Shown: positions 1 to 14,970 of the stretch, in pieces | How the letters are laid out: the number at the start of each line of letters is the position of its first letter | Position numbering within the stretch: the first letter of the stretch is position 1 | Source: Diphasiastrum complanatum | Lineage: Eukaryota > Streptophyta > Lycopodiopsida > Lycopodiales > Lycopodiaceae | Assembly: GCA_029204225.1 (NCBI GenBank) | Contig: CM055106.1 | Span: forward strand, 41,620,368-41,684,367 | DNA length: 64,000 nucleotides | Direction of reading: 5' to 3' | Translations under genes and position numbers: made by a program | Notes under the pieces: model-generated | What the model saw: only the letters and a program-made list of their open reading frames with translations | What the model was told of the DNA's origin: nothing | Database searches by the model: none

Positions 1-484
1 TGCTGAACATGAACTCAATCATGCAATACATGGATTATAGATTCGCCAATCCTAGCCATGTCACCAGTGCCTAAGAGGAGATGCAGGTCACGTGCATGAA
101 GAACATTCACATTCACACAGTTATGCATAGACCAACATGCTAGTCCCATCGCTTCCAGTACAATTCAGGTACAGTACTAACTGGGTCCAACTTTATATGA
201 CTACTCAAACAAGCCCATTAATTTAGAATAATATTTGTAGAATCATTTTCTCTAAAATGGCATTCAGGATAACATAAATGAAGTAGTTAATAAGTGGAGA
301 AAGACAAAGATGCCTAGGAAAACCAGAGCCATTCAGTTAATTGAAGCCTGAAGCATCTTCAAAACCAAACGTATTTCACACTCACACATCTTCAACTCAT
401 TAAGAAACAAACGTTTGTTAAATGGAAATAAAAAAGAGTTGGTCAATCAAACAAGGCAATCTAAAGCACTGAATAACTGGTTAC
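1..484 (-). other. MYB-CC intron sequence downstream of exon 485-561
   Basis: Reading on the minus strand, a GTAACC donor at 484-483 opens an intron that runs to the window edge. I looked for the next expected coding segment of the family (KYRLAKY and the coiled coil) and did not see it here. No other gene is visible. Confidence 0.6.
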
Positions 485-561
485 CTGTAGGTGACTCTTG
501 ACATGGTAAATTGTAAGACCTTGTACTCCCATCACCCTTAAAACACCTTTTGGTGTTGCCC
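485..561 (-). CDS. GARP/MYB-CC transcription factor, second DNA-binding exon
   Basis: This 77-nt minus-strand exon encodes [15 protein letters not shown] followed by [10 protein letters not shown], the second half of the GARP (MYB-like, SHLQKY-type) DNA-binding domain of the PHR1-like/PHL MYB-CC family. It is preceded by a CACAG acceptor (566-562) and followed by the donor G|GTAACC (484-481). The first two bases complete an Arg codon with the single base left by the exon at 13699-13897, so GGAD joins R-ATPKG in frame exactly as in the family. Members of this family are nuclear DNA-binding proteins, many acting in phosphate-starvation responses; the exact subgroup cannot be set without the C-terminal coiled coil, which lies beyond the left edge. 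Nothing in the exon is broken. Confidence 0.9.
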
Positions 562-776
562 CTGTGAAATGATATCCCATCATAATCAAACTACTGATTT
601 AGTTGAGACAACTCTCAGTGAAAATTCACTAAAGGCTCCATACTAGGAAATATAATCATAAAATTGCAAAATTACTCTGATTATTGCTAGGCAAAAGTTT
701 GTCTGCAAAAAAAATATTGCATCACTTCATGGACATTATGGAACTGAAATAGTCTTGTGGAAGTCATAGAATTTAT

Positions 777-1218
777 GAACCGTGTACGGTTCACCACGGT
801 TCTAAGAACCGTACAGTTCACTAAAAAATTTGGCCAGAACCGTGGTGAACTGTACAATTGATTTATTTATTTATAAACAGCCCAAAAAAATTCTAAAAAA
901 GGCCAAAAAATGCCAATAAAAACCAGAAATCTGTGTATGTGTCTGTCCAAATCCGTTATGGATCAGGTCCAAATCTGTCTGTGTCTGTGTGGATCAGGTC
1001 CTATTTTGGACGAGGAATTCTATTATGGATCAGGTCCTATTTGTCTGTCCAAATCTATTATGGATCAGGTCCAGATCTGTGTCTGAAATCTGTCTGTCCA
1101 AATCTGGTAATTAATTAATTAATTAATTATATAGAGGAACCGTACCACGGTTCATGAACCGTGGTAAAATTCACCCCACGGTTCCCAGGACCCACGGTTC
1201 TGAGAACCGTGGGTTCTA
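777..1218. repeat. hairpin-ended non-autonomous repeat
   Basis: Both ends are built from the same self-complementary word family. The left end (777-857) holds GTACGGTTC and its complement GAACCGTAC around a second small palindrome (CGGTTCTAAGAACCG). The right end (1135-1218) repeats ACCGTGGTTC-type words in both orientations. The interior is A-rich and then carries a short tandem array. It resembles a MITE or foldback element, but no clear target-site duplication was seen. Confidence 0.5.
935..1110 (+). repeat. short tandem array with TCTGTCCAAATC core
   Basis: At least four degenerate copies of a unit containing CTGTCCAAATC and ATGGATCAGGTCC follow each other. The open frame across it is a by-product of the repeat and is not called as a gene. 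Confidence 0.6.
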
Positions 1219-1859
1219 TGGTGGAAGTACATAATTTGTATATGCCTAATATAGCTCCATGCATAGTATATGCATATACCTTATATAACAAAATAGCTAT
1301 GTTAGCAAGGACTATGCGAATAAATTAAGAAATAGTAACAAGGACTAATCAAATCATATACGCAAGCTCTAAAAACGGTAAGCCTCTACAAATGCACGAA
1401 ATTCACCTTCCACCCAGAGAAACTCCTAAGAAATAAAATGTCTCATTGGTAACCTAATGTTAACCCTAAAAAAGTAAAAAAAAAAAAAACAAACAGAATA
1501 AAACCACTTTCTATTACAAACATTCGGCCACTAGATCTTGCCATCAAGGATGCATTATTGTAGACCGAAATAGACCAAGACTTAAATAGACATAAAATTA
1601 AGCTGCTGATTTCAAAAGACTTTTGTGTCACAATTAGTGTGCACAGAGCAAAATGAAGGCAAAGTCTTAATGCTCACCATGTCCAAAAAGTGTGAGGAAC
1701 ATGCCCAAATAGATTACATAAATGATTCCATACCGAAGCACAATGAAAAATGTGATTTCTCAACCGACAAATCAAGTTTAAAGTCGACCAGTTATATGCT
1801 TGAAATAACCCCTAACTAGTATACCCTTAGCTACTGGCCCATTACCATTAAAGGCATGT
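1219..1859. other. no feature recognised
   Basis: AT-rich intron sequence with short fortuitous open frames only. Confidence 0.5.
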
Positions 1860-2136
1860 CCTTATGGGACCCAAGTACCCTAAGTTGCCTTAATCTCTAG
1901 AAGGTTTCACTAAGGGCCTCGGGATAGTATATATAGGGCTGTCATTTGCTCATTAGGTAGCTTATGATACTGATCTCTCTCTTAGTCCTCATTAGTCTTC
2001 GCCTTTCATTTCTTGTAGGGTTAGGGTATGATCTTATGTGACGTTTCTTAGCTATTCTCGTAAAGATTAGCTTAAGTTGCTCATTTTATGATCTTTATGC
2101 TTCATTGATGCTAAAATTTGTGATTCAATTCATGAC
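1860..2136 (+). mobile_element. 5' LTR of a small non-coding LTR element
   Basis: The segment carries a TATA-like TATATATAG at about 1929-1937, then a CT-rich stretch, and ends just before a primer-binding site. Two of its parts recur in the window: GCTCATTAGGTAGCTT at 3207-3222 and the tail containing TTATGATCTTTATGCTTC at about 10320-10337. That order (U3-like part, CT tract, U5-like part) is what an LTR repeat would give. The 5' boundary is approximate. Confidence 0.55.
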
Positions 2137-2149
2137 TTGGTATCAAAGC
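2137..2149 (+). other. primer-binding site complementary to initiator tRNA-Met
   Basis: TTGGTATCAAAGC differs by one base from the common plant retrotransposon primer site TTGGTATCAGAGC. It lies directly after the LTR-like segment, as expected for reverse-transcription priming. Confidence 0.65.
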
Positions 2150-3110
2150 ACTTTTTTTCCATTTTTTTTGGGGAATCTGTAGCGGACAATTAAAATTTAA
2201 CAGAAGCACTTCCGCTAAACTTGGCAGCAAAGAAGAAAACTTAGCAGATTATCTCCGACAGCTGATTAGCGGCTGCAACCTGCTATCATTTTTGACAACT
2301 ATTTTGGCGGATTTTTTGAACAGTACCTATTGCACTTTCTAGTGCCTCATTTGGAGGAGGTTTTGACACTTTTTCATCAACATTTTTAATCTAGGTTTCT
2401 ACAATCTTTTGGAGGCTCCATCACCATATTTTTTTGAGCACTTTCCTCCAAAAGGGCGCCCATTTGTAGCCATGTTTTTTGCTTTGTTGGAGCTGTCCAG
2501 CATCCTACTTCATTATTTCTCTCAACATTTTTGCAGCCCATTTGTAGATTTGAAGCAGCGTACCTCACTAAATTTTTGGGCATTTTTGTAGCCCACTTGC
2601 AGATCTGATTGGTGGCTGTCCAATGCCCTGCTTCACAATCTATCTTTGACAAATCTGATTGGAGGCTGTCCAGTGCCCTAGCTACCCACATTTTTGGGCA
2701 CTTTTGCAACCTATTTGTAGCTCTCATTGGTGGCTGTCCAACGCCCTACTTCCTCCTCTTTTTCAACACTTTTTCTAGCCTTGTTGCAGATCCTGTTGGT
2801 TTTCTTTTGCTAGTCCTTTCTCATTTCATTGGAGGTACCTTTACATCTCTGCTTTCTAACTTTTTTGGGAGTCTATTAGTTTGTTTTTCTAGCTTTCTAT
2901 TTGTGTACATTTTTTTTCCCCGTATCCGTACTTCCCATTTTGTGATTCCTTTAGATTTAATGAACTAATTTGCGGTGACGACAAGAATTCGCTCCCTCAA
3001 ATCTATTGTTCATTTTTTCTCCTGAAATCACATTTTGATGGTATCGCCTTTCCTCCCACTCCAACTCCTAGTTTTTATCCTTTTGAGCTTCCTTCCATGA
3101 GCAAGATTCA
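2150..3110 (+). mobile_element. non-coding internal region of the small LTR element
   Basis: About 960 bp between the primer site and the second LTR-like copy. It has no gag or pol. It is made largely of degenerate repeats containing GGTGGCTGTCCA and GCCCATTTGTAG words (about 2440-2790). The open frames here follow the repeats. The size and lack of coding capacity resemble TRIM/LARD-type elements. Confidence 0.5.
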
Positions 3111-3222
3111 TTCCTAATGTGAGGGCGAGTTACTTGAGATAGTTATTGATTTACTTGAGCTAGTCATTGTCTCACATCTCGCTATAAATGTTGTAGCCGT
3201 CATCTGCTCATTAGGTAGCTTG

Positions 3223-3225
<3 letters not shown>
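3111..3225 (+). mobile_element. 3' LTR, upstream part
   Basis: TATAAATGTTGTAG is followed by CATCTGCTCATTAGGTAGCTT, matching 1945-1971, then runs into a CT microsatellite where the 5' LTR has only a short CTCTCT. The rest of this LTR appears to be at 10264-10372, on the far side of the LINE cluster. Confidence 0.5.

Positions 3226-3304
<79 letters not shown>
3226..3304 (+). repeat. compound (CT)n(CA)n microsatellite
   Basis: About 49 bp of CT repeats pass directly into about 30 bp of CA repeats. LINE copy A begins at its right edge. Confidence 0.98.
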
Positions 3305-6620
<3,316 letters not shown>

Positions 6621-8120
6621 TGGTGCAAAACACCAGTCGATAGCATATGAGAGATGTGGTATTTTACTATGACGAGCAGCCGATTGAGATTGTGACCTCT
6701 TACACCTACTTGGGAGTACTCTTTTTTGGTCCTTTACTCACCTTTAGACCGACAGCCCTCACCAGGCTCCGCAAGGGGCATACCGCTCTTGTCCATATGG
6801 AGAGATTCTGTTCCACATATTATGCGCATGAACCTGCTACCAAATGCTTACTATTCTCTGCTATGGTTTCCCCAGTTGCTCTATACTCTACTGAGACTTG
6901 GTGCCCTGATCTATCACGAGATACATGGAGGGATCTTACTCGCATCCAGATTCTCATGCTCAGCCGGATGATTAGGGCTAAGCCCTCTGTACCACATGAT
7001 ATCATATTGGCAGAGTTTGCTTATCCTTCCTTGGTTGTCGGTGCTATATTCCAGATTGTTACCTTTCTTCACAGGATACCGGATTTAGATACTTCCAGAT
7101 ATGTTGTCGCGGCTCTCACTTCATCCCACACCATTGCTGGACAAGGAGCCAAGCATTCCTGGTATGGCAGTGCCTCAACCCTTCTTCAGACATGGGGGAT
7201 ATCTGCACTTGATCTTCCGAACGAGACCCATGCTTATATCAGACAATAGATTTATCGAAGCTGCATACGCATTATATGGTCACAGCCTCATCCTGATAGG
7301 GTCAAGATGCATTTCTACGGCACACATCTATTACAGCTGGATGCTATGGGCCTTCCTATTCTTCTAGCATATGTTGCACAGCCACTGTCATTTGGTCTGA
7401 GATACCGTATGGGACAGCTTTGAGTCTCTTCTCACCAGCTTGCTATTGAGACGGGTAGATACACGGACACTCCCAGATCGCAGAGGATATGTCAGCTTTG
7501 CTCTCTTCAGGAGGTGGAGGATGAGTTTCATTTCATCTTTCGTTGTCCAGTATATTATGAAATCAGAGGGCGATACCATTGCTTATACAGAGATACTCCT
7601 CTCACGCTGAGATCCTTCCTCACGTATCCAAACTCCAGATGTGTAGGTCTTTTGTTGAGGGAGATGTATACTCTGCGAGCTTCGCTTTTACCTACGCACT
7701 CAAATATGGATCACAGTCAGGCTCATATTACCCAGTCCTTCCAAAAGCGAGACAGAGAGGATATTTCAATTGAGGATTTTGAAGTTCCCATGCATCTACT
7801 AGATCCAGTACTACCAGGTCTTCACGTGCTTCCCGCCAGCCTGCAACACGCTCCACCACGACTATCACTCATTACTTTCAATCAGCTCGTAGCTAGTCTC
7901 CTCAGCAGAGCAGGTAATTAAGCTCTTGCATTGTACCCTCACAAGTTGGTGGTCAAGCTTTGATACTTCTTCTTACAGATAGAGAAATAGATATGCTAGT
8001 TTTTCTTTCTTTCTTTAGTAAATAAGTCCGTATGCGGACAATGCTCCTTAAGATTGTACTCTCTTTTGTCTTATGTACCTTTGGGTACCAAAAGACGTTA
8101 ATAATAATAATTCTAATTCT

Positions 8121-8123
<3 letters not shown>
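6621..8123 (+). pseudogene. LINE copy C, 5'-truncated
   Basis: The first readable segment (about 6650-7249) is the post-RT region of the same LINE family. It shares SYTYLGVLFFGP with copy B's SYTYLGTLFTGP, and SRMIRAKPSVPH with copy B. A stop at 7247-7249 and another near 7423 interrupt the frame before the C-terminal motif (RICQLC...FHFIFRCPVYYEIRGRYH, about 7480-7580). It begins immediately after the end of copy B, ends with the hairpin at 8075-8088 and a TAATAATAA/TTCTAA tail, and then a CT tract. Confidence 0.88.
8075..8088 (+). other. LINE copy C 3'-terminal hairpin
   Basis: GTACC, loop TTTG, GGTAC. Compared with copy B, two stem pairs differ on both sides (A-T to G-C and G-C to A-T), so the pairing is kept although the sequence changed. 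Confidence 0.65.

Positions 8124-8183
<60 letters not shown>
8124..8183 (+). repeat. (CT)n microsatellite, 60 bp
   Basis: CT repeat that follows the 3' tail of LINE copy C. Confidence 0.99.
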
Positions 8184-8185
<2 letters not shown>

Positions 8186-8289
8186 GGATGGTATCTAACT
8201 ACAATTTACTACACTTTGAATACTAGCAATGCTGGGTATATGGCCTCATTATGTTTAGGTATTAGCATACTTTCATCGATTGTTTGCAC

Positions 8290-8560
8290 ATAATGGCTCA
8301 TAACCTTCAGCGCTGGAGCGTGGCCCATCTACCATCATCTTTGCAATCTACTTTGACGGTTTGGTTGCTAATTTGCAAATTTCAATCATCTTATGGAAAT
8401 CTGCCCATCGCTGGATGGATTAACTACGAATCTGCAGGTAGCAGCGATGCATTACCTATCTGTCTATCGCTGGTTCTGATTGGCATACATTCCATACTTT
8501 AATTGATGATTGATTTGGAATCTGTCCATCGCTGGACCAGCGATGACAGCGCACTAATTG
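8290..8560. repeat. repeat cluster with CATCGCTGG palindromes
   Basis: The word ATCGCTGG or its relatives recurs at about 8310, 8407, 8466 and 8528. At 8527-8545 CATCGCTGG and its exact complement CCAGCGATG flank one base, a 9-bp hairpin. The layout resembles the other hairpin-ended repeats in this window. Confidence 0.45.
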
Positions 8561-10194
8561 ATGTGAAAACCCACTTTGTTTTTGTATAAACAACTCTTTA
8601 TGAGCCATTGAGCATGCATGTCTATGAGTATGTGATTGGACATTGATGGAAAGCCATCTCCAAACGCACTTTATTGCTTGCTAGCTTGGCTACTTTCTGG
8701 TTATATAAGCAGTATATAATGTTTAGGAGTCCATCGCTGATGAACAACCTATTTTTTTGCTAACATTCATCCTCTTTTCAAGGAGAATTCACATCTTGCA
8801 TGAAGGTTAACAAAACAAGGTGTCATCTATGTCTTTTACAGCCTTAGCTGTTGCTCACTTTGGATACTAGAGTCTTTGACTCGAATCCTTTCATTCCTAA
8901 AGCATTCCGAAAGACATCAAGACGTGACAATCACTCTTCAGATTCAAGTTAATATGAGATGAATGTAATACCATATTTCACTATCTATCGTAAGGCTTAA
9001 GTGAGTAGGATTTGAAGGAACTTGTGTTGTGATGATAACACTTTCTTCGGGCTTGTGGAAACTCACTTCTATACATAGACCCGGACTCGGCATAAACCGT
9101 TTTCCGTTTAAAGAAAAACACATTCACGAGCAAACATGACCTCTTCACAAGATTCACTTACGACTACTATTCAAGTTGGTGCTTCTTACGTATTTCGGTT
9201 GCTTCTACGCAATGGCAAATTTACTTCAATCCTCACTAAATGGGTTAGCATTTTAAGAAGCTACTAATGGCATTACATATAGCTTTTTCACATTTTGAAA
9301 GATAGGATTGGTTTGAACTTGTTCTAACTATGATTCATGCTTCATAAAGTATCACCTTAGCATATAGAATCATTGTTTGCCGTAAATATTGTTGAAACCC
9401 TCAATTGTGGTAATGAAATTCTTAGCATATTAGGGATTGAGAATCTAAAACGCTCTTAAAAGCACATGGATTTGAATGCCACCACATTCATAGGGATTGG
9501 AACGGCATGGATTTGCCCTAATCCTATTGTGAATGATAGGTTATGAACTCCGTACATATGTTTTTGCACACAGGTATTGTATTTCTTCTAAATAAGACAC
9601 GATTAGGGTTTAAGATACATAAAACAAGAAGATAGCTGGCGGACTCTTGGAAAGCATGGATATGCTCAAGAGTTAAAAGAACCGTACATTACCTGTTCAT
9701 TTCACGGCAAGTACACGTATTGGTATGGCATGGATTTGCCCCATATACTTATGTACTAATCCAAGACACTACTTGTTTGCGATTTGCAAAAATATTTTGT
9801 ACAAGTAGTGTTCAATGCATAACTAATGATTGAGTATAAAGATAAGGACCAATACCAATATACTGATCAGTATGCCAGCAACATTTCATAAGGGAAGATT
9901 GAACTATGAAATTTTATTTACATTGCATGCTATCAAGTTAGTAAGCTTATTTTGTACATAGATAACAATTGACATTCAGCGTTGACACCTGTCTTCCTCA
10001 TTGTGCTAACTTGCGCGGTTTTGTGTGGTGGGATGGTGGCAGGTACCAGTTGGATGTCTTGAAATAGGTTCTGCTTTACGGTGCTTTATGAGTATTGTAT
10101 ACTTTTCAGCTATGTTTTTCCTTCTTGGTTTATGAATAAAGGGTTTTAAAAGGTTTGGTCTTGACTTGTCAAGAGGAGCTTTCTTCTGTCAATA
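8561..10194. other. unassigned intron sequence
   Basis: No coding frame is recognised. The phrase GGCATGGATTTGCCC occurs at about 9501 and 9726, so part of this may be an old repeat, but neither ends nor a family could be defined. Confidence 0.4.
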
Positions 10195-10199
10195 TCTCT

Positions 10200-10263
<64 letters not shown>
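10195..10263 (+). repeat. (CT)n microsatellite
   Basis: About 69 bp of CT repeats, slightly impure at both ends (CCCTCCCTC at the left). Confidence 0.98.
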
Positions 10264-10265
<2 letters not shown>

Positions 10266-10372
10266 TCTCCTTTCATTGCTTGTGAATTTAGGGTTTTGAA
10301 CTTAGCTTACGCTGATCATTTTATGATCTTTATGCTTCATTGATGCTAAAATTTATGATTCGGTTCATAACT
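10264..10372 (+). mobile_element. 3' LTR, downstream (U5-like) part
   Basis: Reads CCTTTCATTGCTTGTG, then TTTAGGGTTTTGA, then TTATGATCTTTATGCTTC and GATGCTAAAATTTATGATTC, in the same order as 2005-2130 of the 5' LTR copy. Together with 3111-3225 it would complete one LTR split inside its CT tract. It could also be part of an independent copy. Confidence 0.5.
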
Positions 10373-13300
10373 GGACCTAAGGTGAGTTTTCAATGAATGG
10401 AAATTACAACATTCTCATTACATCCAAACTCATGAATTATGTGCCCCAAAAGAGGTGCAAGTCACATGCATAGAACACTTCCTGCCAACCTTCCATTAAG
10501 GATACAAAGCTAGCTTCGAAATAATCTAAAGACCTAGGTTATATATCCATGTTAAGTCCAGATAGTACCTAAAGCTAACGAAAAAGAGATGCATGACCTT
10601 TAAATCTATTGAAAAGTCCACTTGGAAAGTATTACACCATCAACTCTGTCATCTATATCACGTACTATATCCCTAGTCATGCATCCACGCCCAGGCCTGA
10701 ATATACTTCCACATTAGTTTTCATATGTTTTTACAAAGATCCACATGTGTTAAGTTTCTATCAAAGGTGTCAATCACGATGAAGGCTAGAGCTAGAGAGC
10801 AAAGCCAATAAAGTTGCTAGAACTTAAGCACCATTTTCTACCAAATATAGAGAGTCAATTGCATTAAAATTTGGGGTTTAAACATTTCTAAATTGAGCAC
10901 TCAAAACATTCAACTATGGGCATCAAGAGTAGTTTTGATTGAAAATCCAACAAGCCGTTGACTTTCACTTGCAAGAATTAATTGAAGACTTTGAAGTACA
11001 AAAGTAAGCATTATGGACATATCAATGGATATAATTAAAGACAAGGGCATGAATGTTCATTACATTGGGCTCAAGGACCAAAATTCCAATTGTAATGAAC
11101 TAGTATCCAAAGGCCCATATTTTTGGACAAAAACCAGTTTTTTTTAATTATAATGAATAAATGCCTATAGAGAGTAGAGCAAACATCTACTTGGACCCCT
11201 AGGGAATCTTAAGGGAAAACCCTAATTAGCTAGTTTGAAAACCATAAATAATGTCTCTGCCAATCATTCTGCAACAAAGTATTTTGGAGACTTGAGTTTT
11301 TAGTAGCGTACAAATGATAACTAGTTTATGCCTCACATTTCCTTATGTTATTTTAAATAACCTGGGAACTAGTGGAAACCTGATAGCCGATTTTGTAAAA
11401 TCGTGGAAAATATTTTGTGTGCATGGATTGACAAGAAAATTATTTGGTGGGTGGAGATTTTTCACAATATTTTTTTTACAATGGGAGTTGCTTGTCAGAA
11501 AACATACCCATGGAGATGGCACAAGAAAACAATCCTATTTGAAACATTGAAGGGATTTATAGTTTGAGGAGACGAGTGTGTTATTCTACTTTCAAGACAC
11601 TATATCATCAACAATACTAATGATTAACTATAGTTAGAGTTTGGGATGCCCAAGGACCATAGTTAGCACTTTTGCAATAATGGTTTGTGCCATAAAGTGC
11701 GAAGAGAAACCTCGTTTGCACAAAAAACAAGCATAAATAACACTCAAATCAAAGTGAGCCATAGCTCATTGGAAAGAGGAGCTTGAGAGCTTTTCGATGG
11801 TTTCTTTGCATGCCACATTGGTAACTGCCAAGTAGAAGAAAATTTATTGCCAAAAGTGCTATTTTTAGGCAATGGGTTACATGAACAACTTCACGCATGT
11901 CTTTTTTCCAAATGGGGGCATGTCTGCTATAAGCAATTGCATGAAAAGGTTCTAGGGAGGAGGATGGACTATCCAAAGGAGCCATGGTCTAAAAATATCT
12001 CCTAACCCTCTCTCCCTAGCCAACAACCTCCACAAAATACAATATGGGTAGTAAGGCATGGAGAGGAAGAACAATTCACCAATGTGTTTTTTGGACAGGA
12101 AGGAGAATTGGGCGTTGGAAGGAGGAGAAGGATTTTAGAGCTTTGGGAGAAGAAGAGTGCTCCATCTCCACTCTCTTGGAAGCTTTGGATTATAGTTGGA
12201 GAGGAAGGTTACAGGTGGCGACGGAGAGTCTGGTTTTCTCATCTATTTTGTGTCTTTCTCTTGATCTTTTAGATGTCCATTGCTCTTGTATGTTGCAAGT
12301 TTGAAGAATCGTGGAACTGAGAATACCACCCACCCTCTTCTAGCATGAGAATCTTGCATGCGTTTGTGGATCCATTGGAATCTAAGCTTACCCTATGCTT
12401 GCTTATTCGTTCTCTTTCTCAAGACTCTACTTGGCAGCGCATGTCAATTTTGTGATGTAGACAGATGTATTTTGATGTTAGATTACAAAAGTACAAGTGA
12501 TTCTGTTGGACATAGGTTGAGATTCACGACAATAGATTCTCAATATGCATGCAGGTATTGGAAATTAAGCAAAGAAGTATCTTGGATTCCTGCGAAGATG
12601 ATTTCTATAATCTAGTCATCACAACGGTTGTGTTAGGCATGGACTCACTAAGCAGCCACACCCTCTATTGCACTTAACACAATGTTAGGGAGAAGGCATA
12701 TGCCTAGCAATGACTAGGGTCTACTAACTTAATTGGTATTGCATGTGAATAACTACACACATGAAATAGCTCGGAGGGTGATATAGTGAGTCATGGCCTT
12801 ACATGGCATAAATTGGTATGCTATGTATTTGTTAGGGTTTTTAGCATGCACGCATCTATGGTGCAATGGTTCCCATGAGTTACATTACATATACAAAAAA
12901 ATCTACTACGTATTATAATAATCTATGGTAAATAATGTGTGGAAAATTGGAGTCAAACTCATGACCTCAAGTAAAGAAAAACAATACTCACCATTTATTG
13001 GAGGCACATTACATCCTTCAATATATATATAGTTTTGTAGTCAATTCTATTTCCCATCATCCACACTTTCTTTGTACCAACATTGAGGATAGTGTCACTT
13101 TTAGGAGGGAGAATTATAGGCCATTTATCCCAATGCCTTGGGCTCCAGCCAACGGGCTTCTAATTCTGATATTAAAACTTACGCACTTGACATTAGGACC
13201 CTATTTGGCATGGCTTGGCGTTTGATCACATGTTATGGTCACCAATAGGCCTCAAACCCTAACACACAAACTAGAGGGCCTCAAACAACATAAACACGCT

Positions 13301-13698
13301 TTTGAGCCTCATCATTGATAATTGATTTGCGTTTCTTAGTTAAGATTGAGATTATATCCAACACTCAGAGCCTGTAATACAAAACATTCATGCATAGAAT
13401 ATAATTTCCAAATGTAAAAAAGGAAAACATTTCAAACAGGGGGTGGATAAATATATGGCGTCGATGATCAACAATTCAAAAGTGTCATGGGAAAGAGAAA
13501 AGAAGAAACTAAAATTTCAACTACAGCTTGCCTCTAGGACATTAGAATGAACTCACTAAAGCAATAATCTACACGTAAGTTAAACTAAGAAGGACCCAAA
13601 TGCAACTATTTTGAACCAAGATCCACAACACAATATGCATGCCACAACTTGGTGACATGCAAACCGAAATCATAGAAATAGTAGAACAATATACTCAC
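10373..13698. other. unassigned intron sequence
   Basis: No recognisable protein, RNA gene or clear repeat in about 3.3 kb. Short open frames (for example 12044-12304 and 11749-11985) show no family features. The last bases form the GTGAGTAT donor of the MYB-CC exon on the minus strand. Confidence 0.5.
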
Positions 13699-13897
13699 TA
13701 TCTGCACCACCAAGTTGAGTAACAGCATCAACAAATCGATCATGTAGCTCAGGAGTCCAACGAAGGCGCTGCCTAGCAGCAGCACTTCCTCCTCCAGAAA
13801 GACCGGGACTACCTGCGGAATTTGTCGGACCCAATGAAGCACTTGGCCTTGGTTGTGACATGCTCGTCGTTGATAGCTTTCTAGCTTGATACATTAT
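13699..13897 (-). CDS. GARP/MYB-CC transcription factor, first coding exon
   Basis: The exon starts after a TTTTTGTGTAG acceptor and ends at the donor GTGAGTAT. ATG at 13894 opens a 65-codon segment: a Ser/Pro/Gly-rich N-terminus of about 40 residues, then RLRWTPELHDRFVDAVTQLG and GAD. This is the first helix region of the GARP domain. It ends in phase 1, matching the exon at 485-561. Within the family the PHL/UNE16-like members have short N-termini before the GARP domain, as here. The ATG sits four bases inside the exon, so a 5' UTR intron lies upstream. A nuclear role in transcriptional control is inferred from family membership. Confidence 0.92.
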
Positions 13898-14300
13898 CTA
13901 CACAAAAACAACATATGATATATGACAATCACAACTACCATATATCTAAGATTCAAATGATGTAGAAATTCATTACATTAATGCTCCAAAAAGGCATAGT
14001 TCACCGTGTTTGAAACGGGAAAGTGAATGAAAACCAAGAGTTGTCTTGACTGTCAAGACACTGGACATTGACTATACCTTTACACAATGACAATATAAAC
14101 AACTGATAATCAACACACCTAGATAACTAAGGACTCAATGAGACATTGAGATACATCACACTATGCACATGCACAAGGTATTAATAATTCTATTATTTCC
14201 TATTGAGTTATAACTAGAGTTTTATATGCCAAAATTCCACATAGTTCACACACACAGATTAGGAGGCCTTATTTTTATTGTTCCCCTCTAATTCTAAAAG

Positions 14301-14327
14301 CCGTTTCGAACGGTCCGTTTGAAACGG
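14301..14327. repeat. short inverted repeat CCGTTTC...GAAACGG
   Basis: Exact 7-bp arms enclose 13 bases that contain another small palindrome. It is similar in style to the hairpin at 54982-55060 (GTTTCA/TGAAAC words). Confidence 0.4.
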
Positions 14328-14457
14328 ACTTCTCAAAATGGAACGTGTTTCATTGAAACATTGCACCCTTTCAGACAACAAATTTTGATTTAAAAAACTT
14401 TTCTCACAAGTAAGACATACTTGTCAAAAAACTCGAACAATCCAATTTCTTCATCAT

Positions 14458-14970
14458 TTTGACCTTTCTTACTAGTGAATGATCTACTAATTTGATCTTT
14501 GCACCTCAATCCTTTGATGATTATTTTCAATAAACTACATACAGTTGTAGCAAATACTTCAACCATAATAAAAGTTTTTAGGTAGAGTATTCACTAACAA
14601 GGTCTAAATGTTGGTACAATGTATTTTATGAGGCTATTGCAAATTTGAGCTATGAACAATGTGTATATAGTCAAATTGGTGCACATCAAGAAACATTTAT
14701 CCTTGTAAATTATTGACCTTTTTTTTACTAATGAATGATCTTTTAGAAACCCACTTTGATCTTTGCACCTCAATCCTTTTATGATTGCTTTCATCAATTT
14801 GAAAAGAACTACATACAATTATAGCAAATCCTTCAGCCATAGAGCTTCTAAGTAGGAGACCCACTAATGAGCTTCGAATGTTGATGTGATCTATTTTGAA
14901 AGCTATTGCAAATTTGAGTTATGAACAACATATACAAAATCAAGTCGGTGCACATCGAAATACATTCATC
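14458..14970. repeat. tandem duplication, period about 255 bp
   Basis: The segment from GATCTTTGCACCTCAATCC through GCTATTGCAAATTTGAG and GGTGCACATC occurs twice in a row (about 14458-14700 and 14714-14970), with roughly 80% identity by eye. A partial third unit may begin near 14995. Confidence 0.75.

Noticed and set aside
11755-11840. tRNA/SINE-like word TAGCTCATTGGAAAG
   Set aside because: Box A is only partly matched and no box B follows at a suitable distance.
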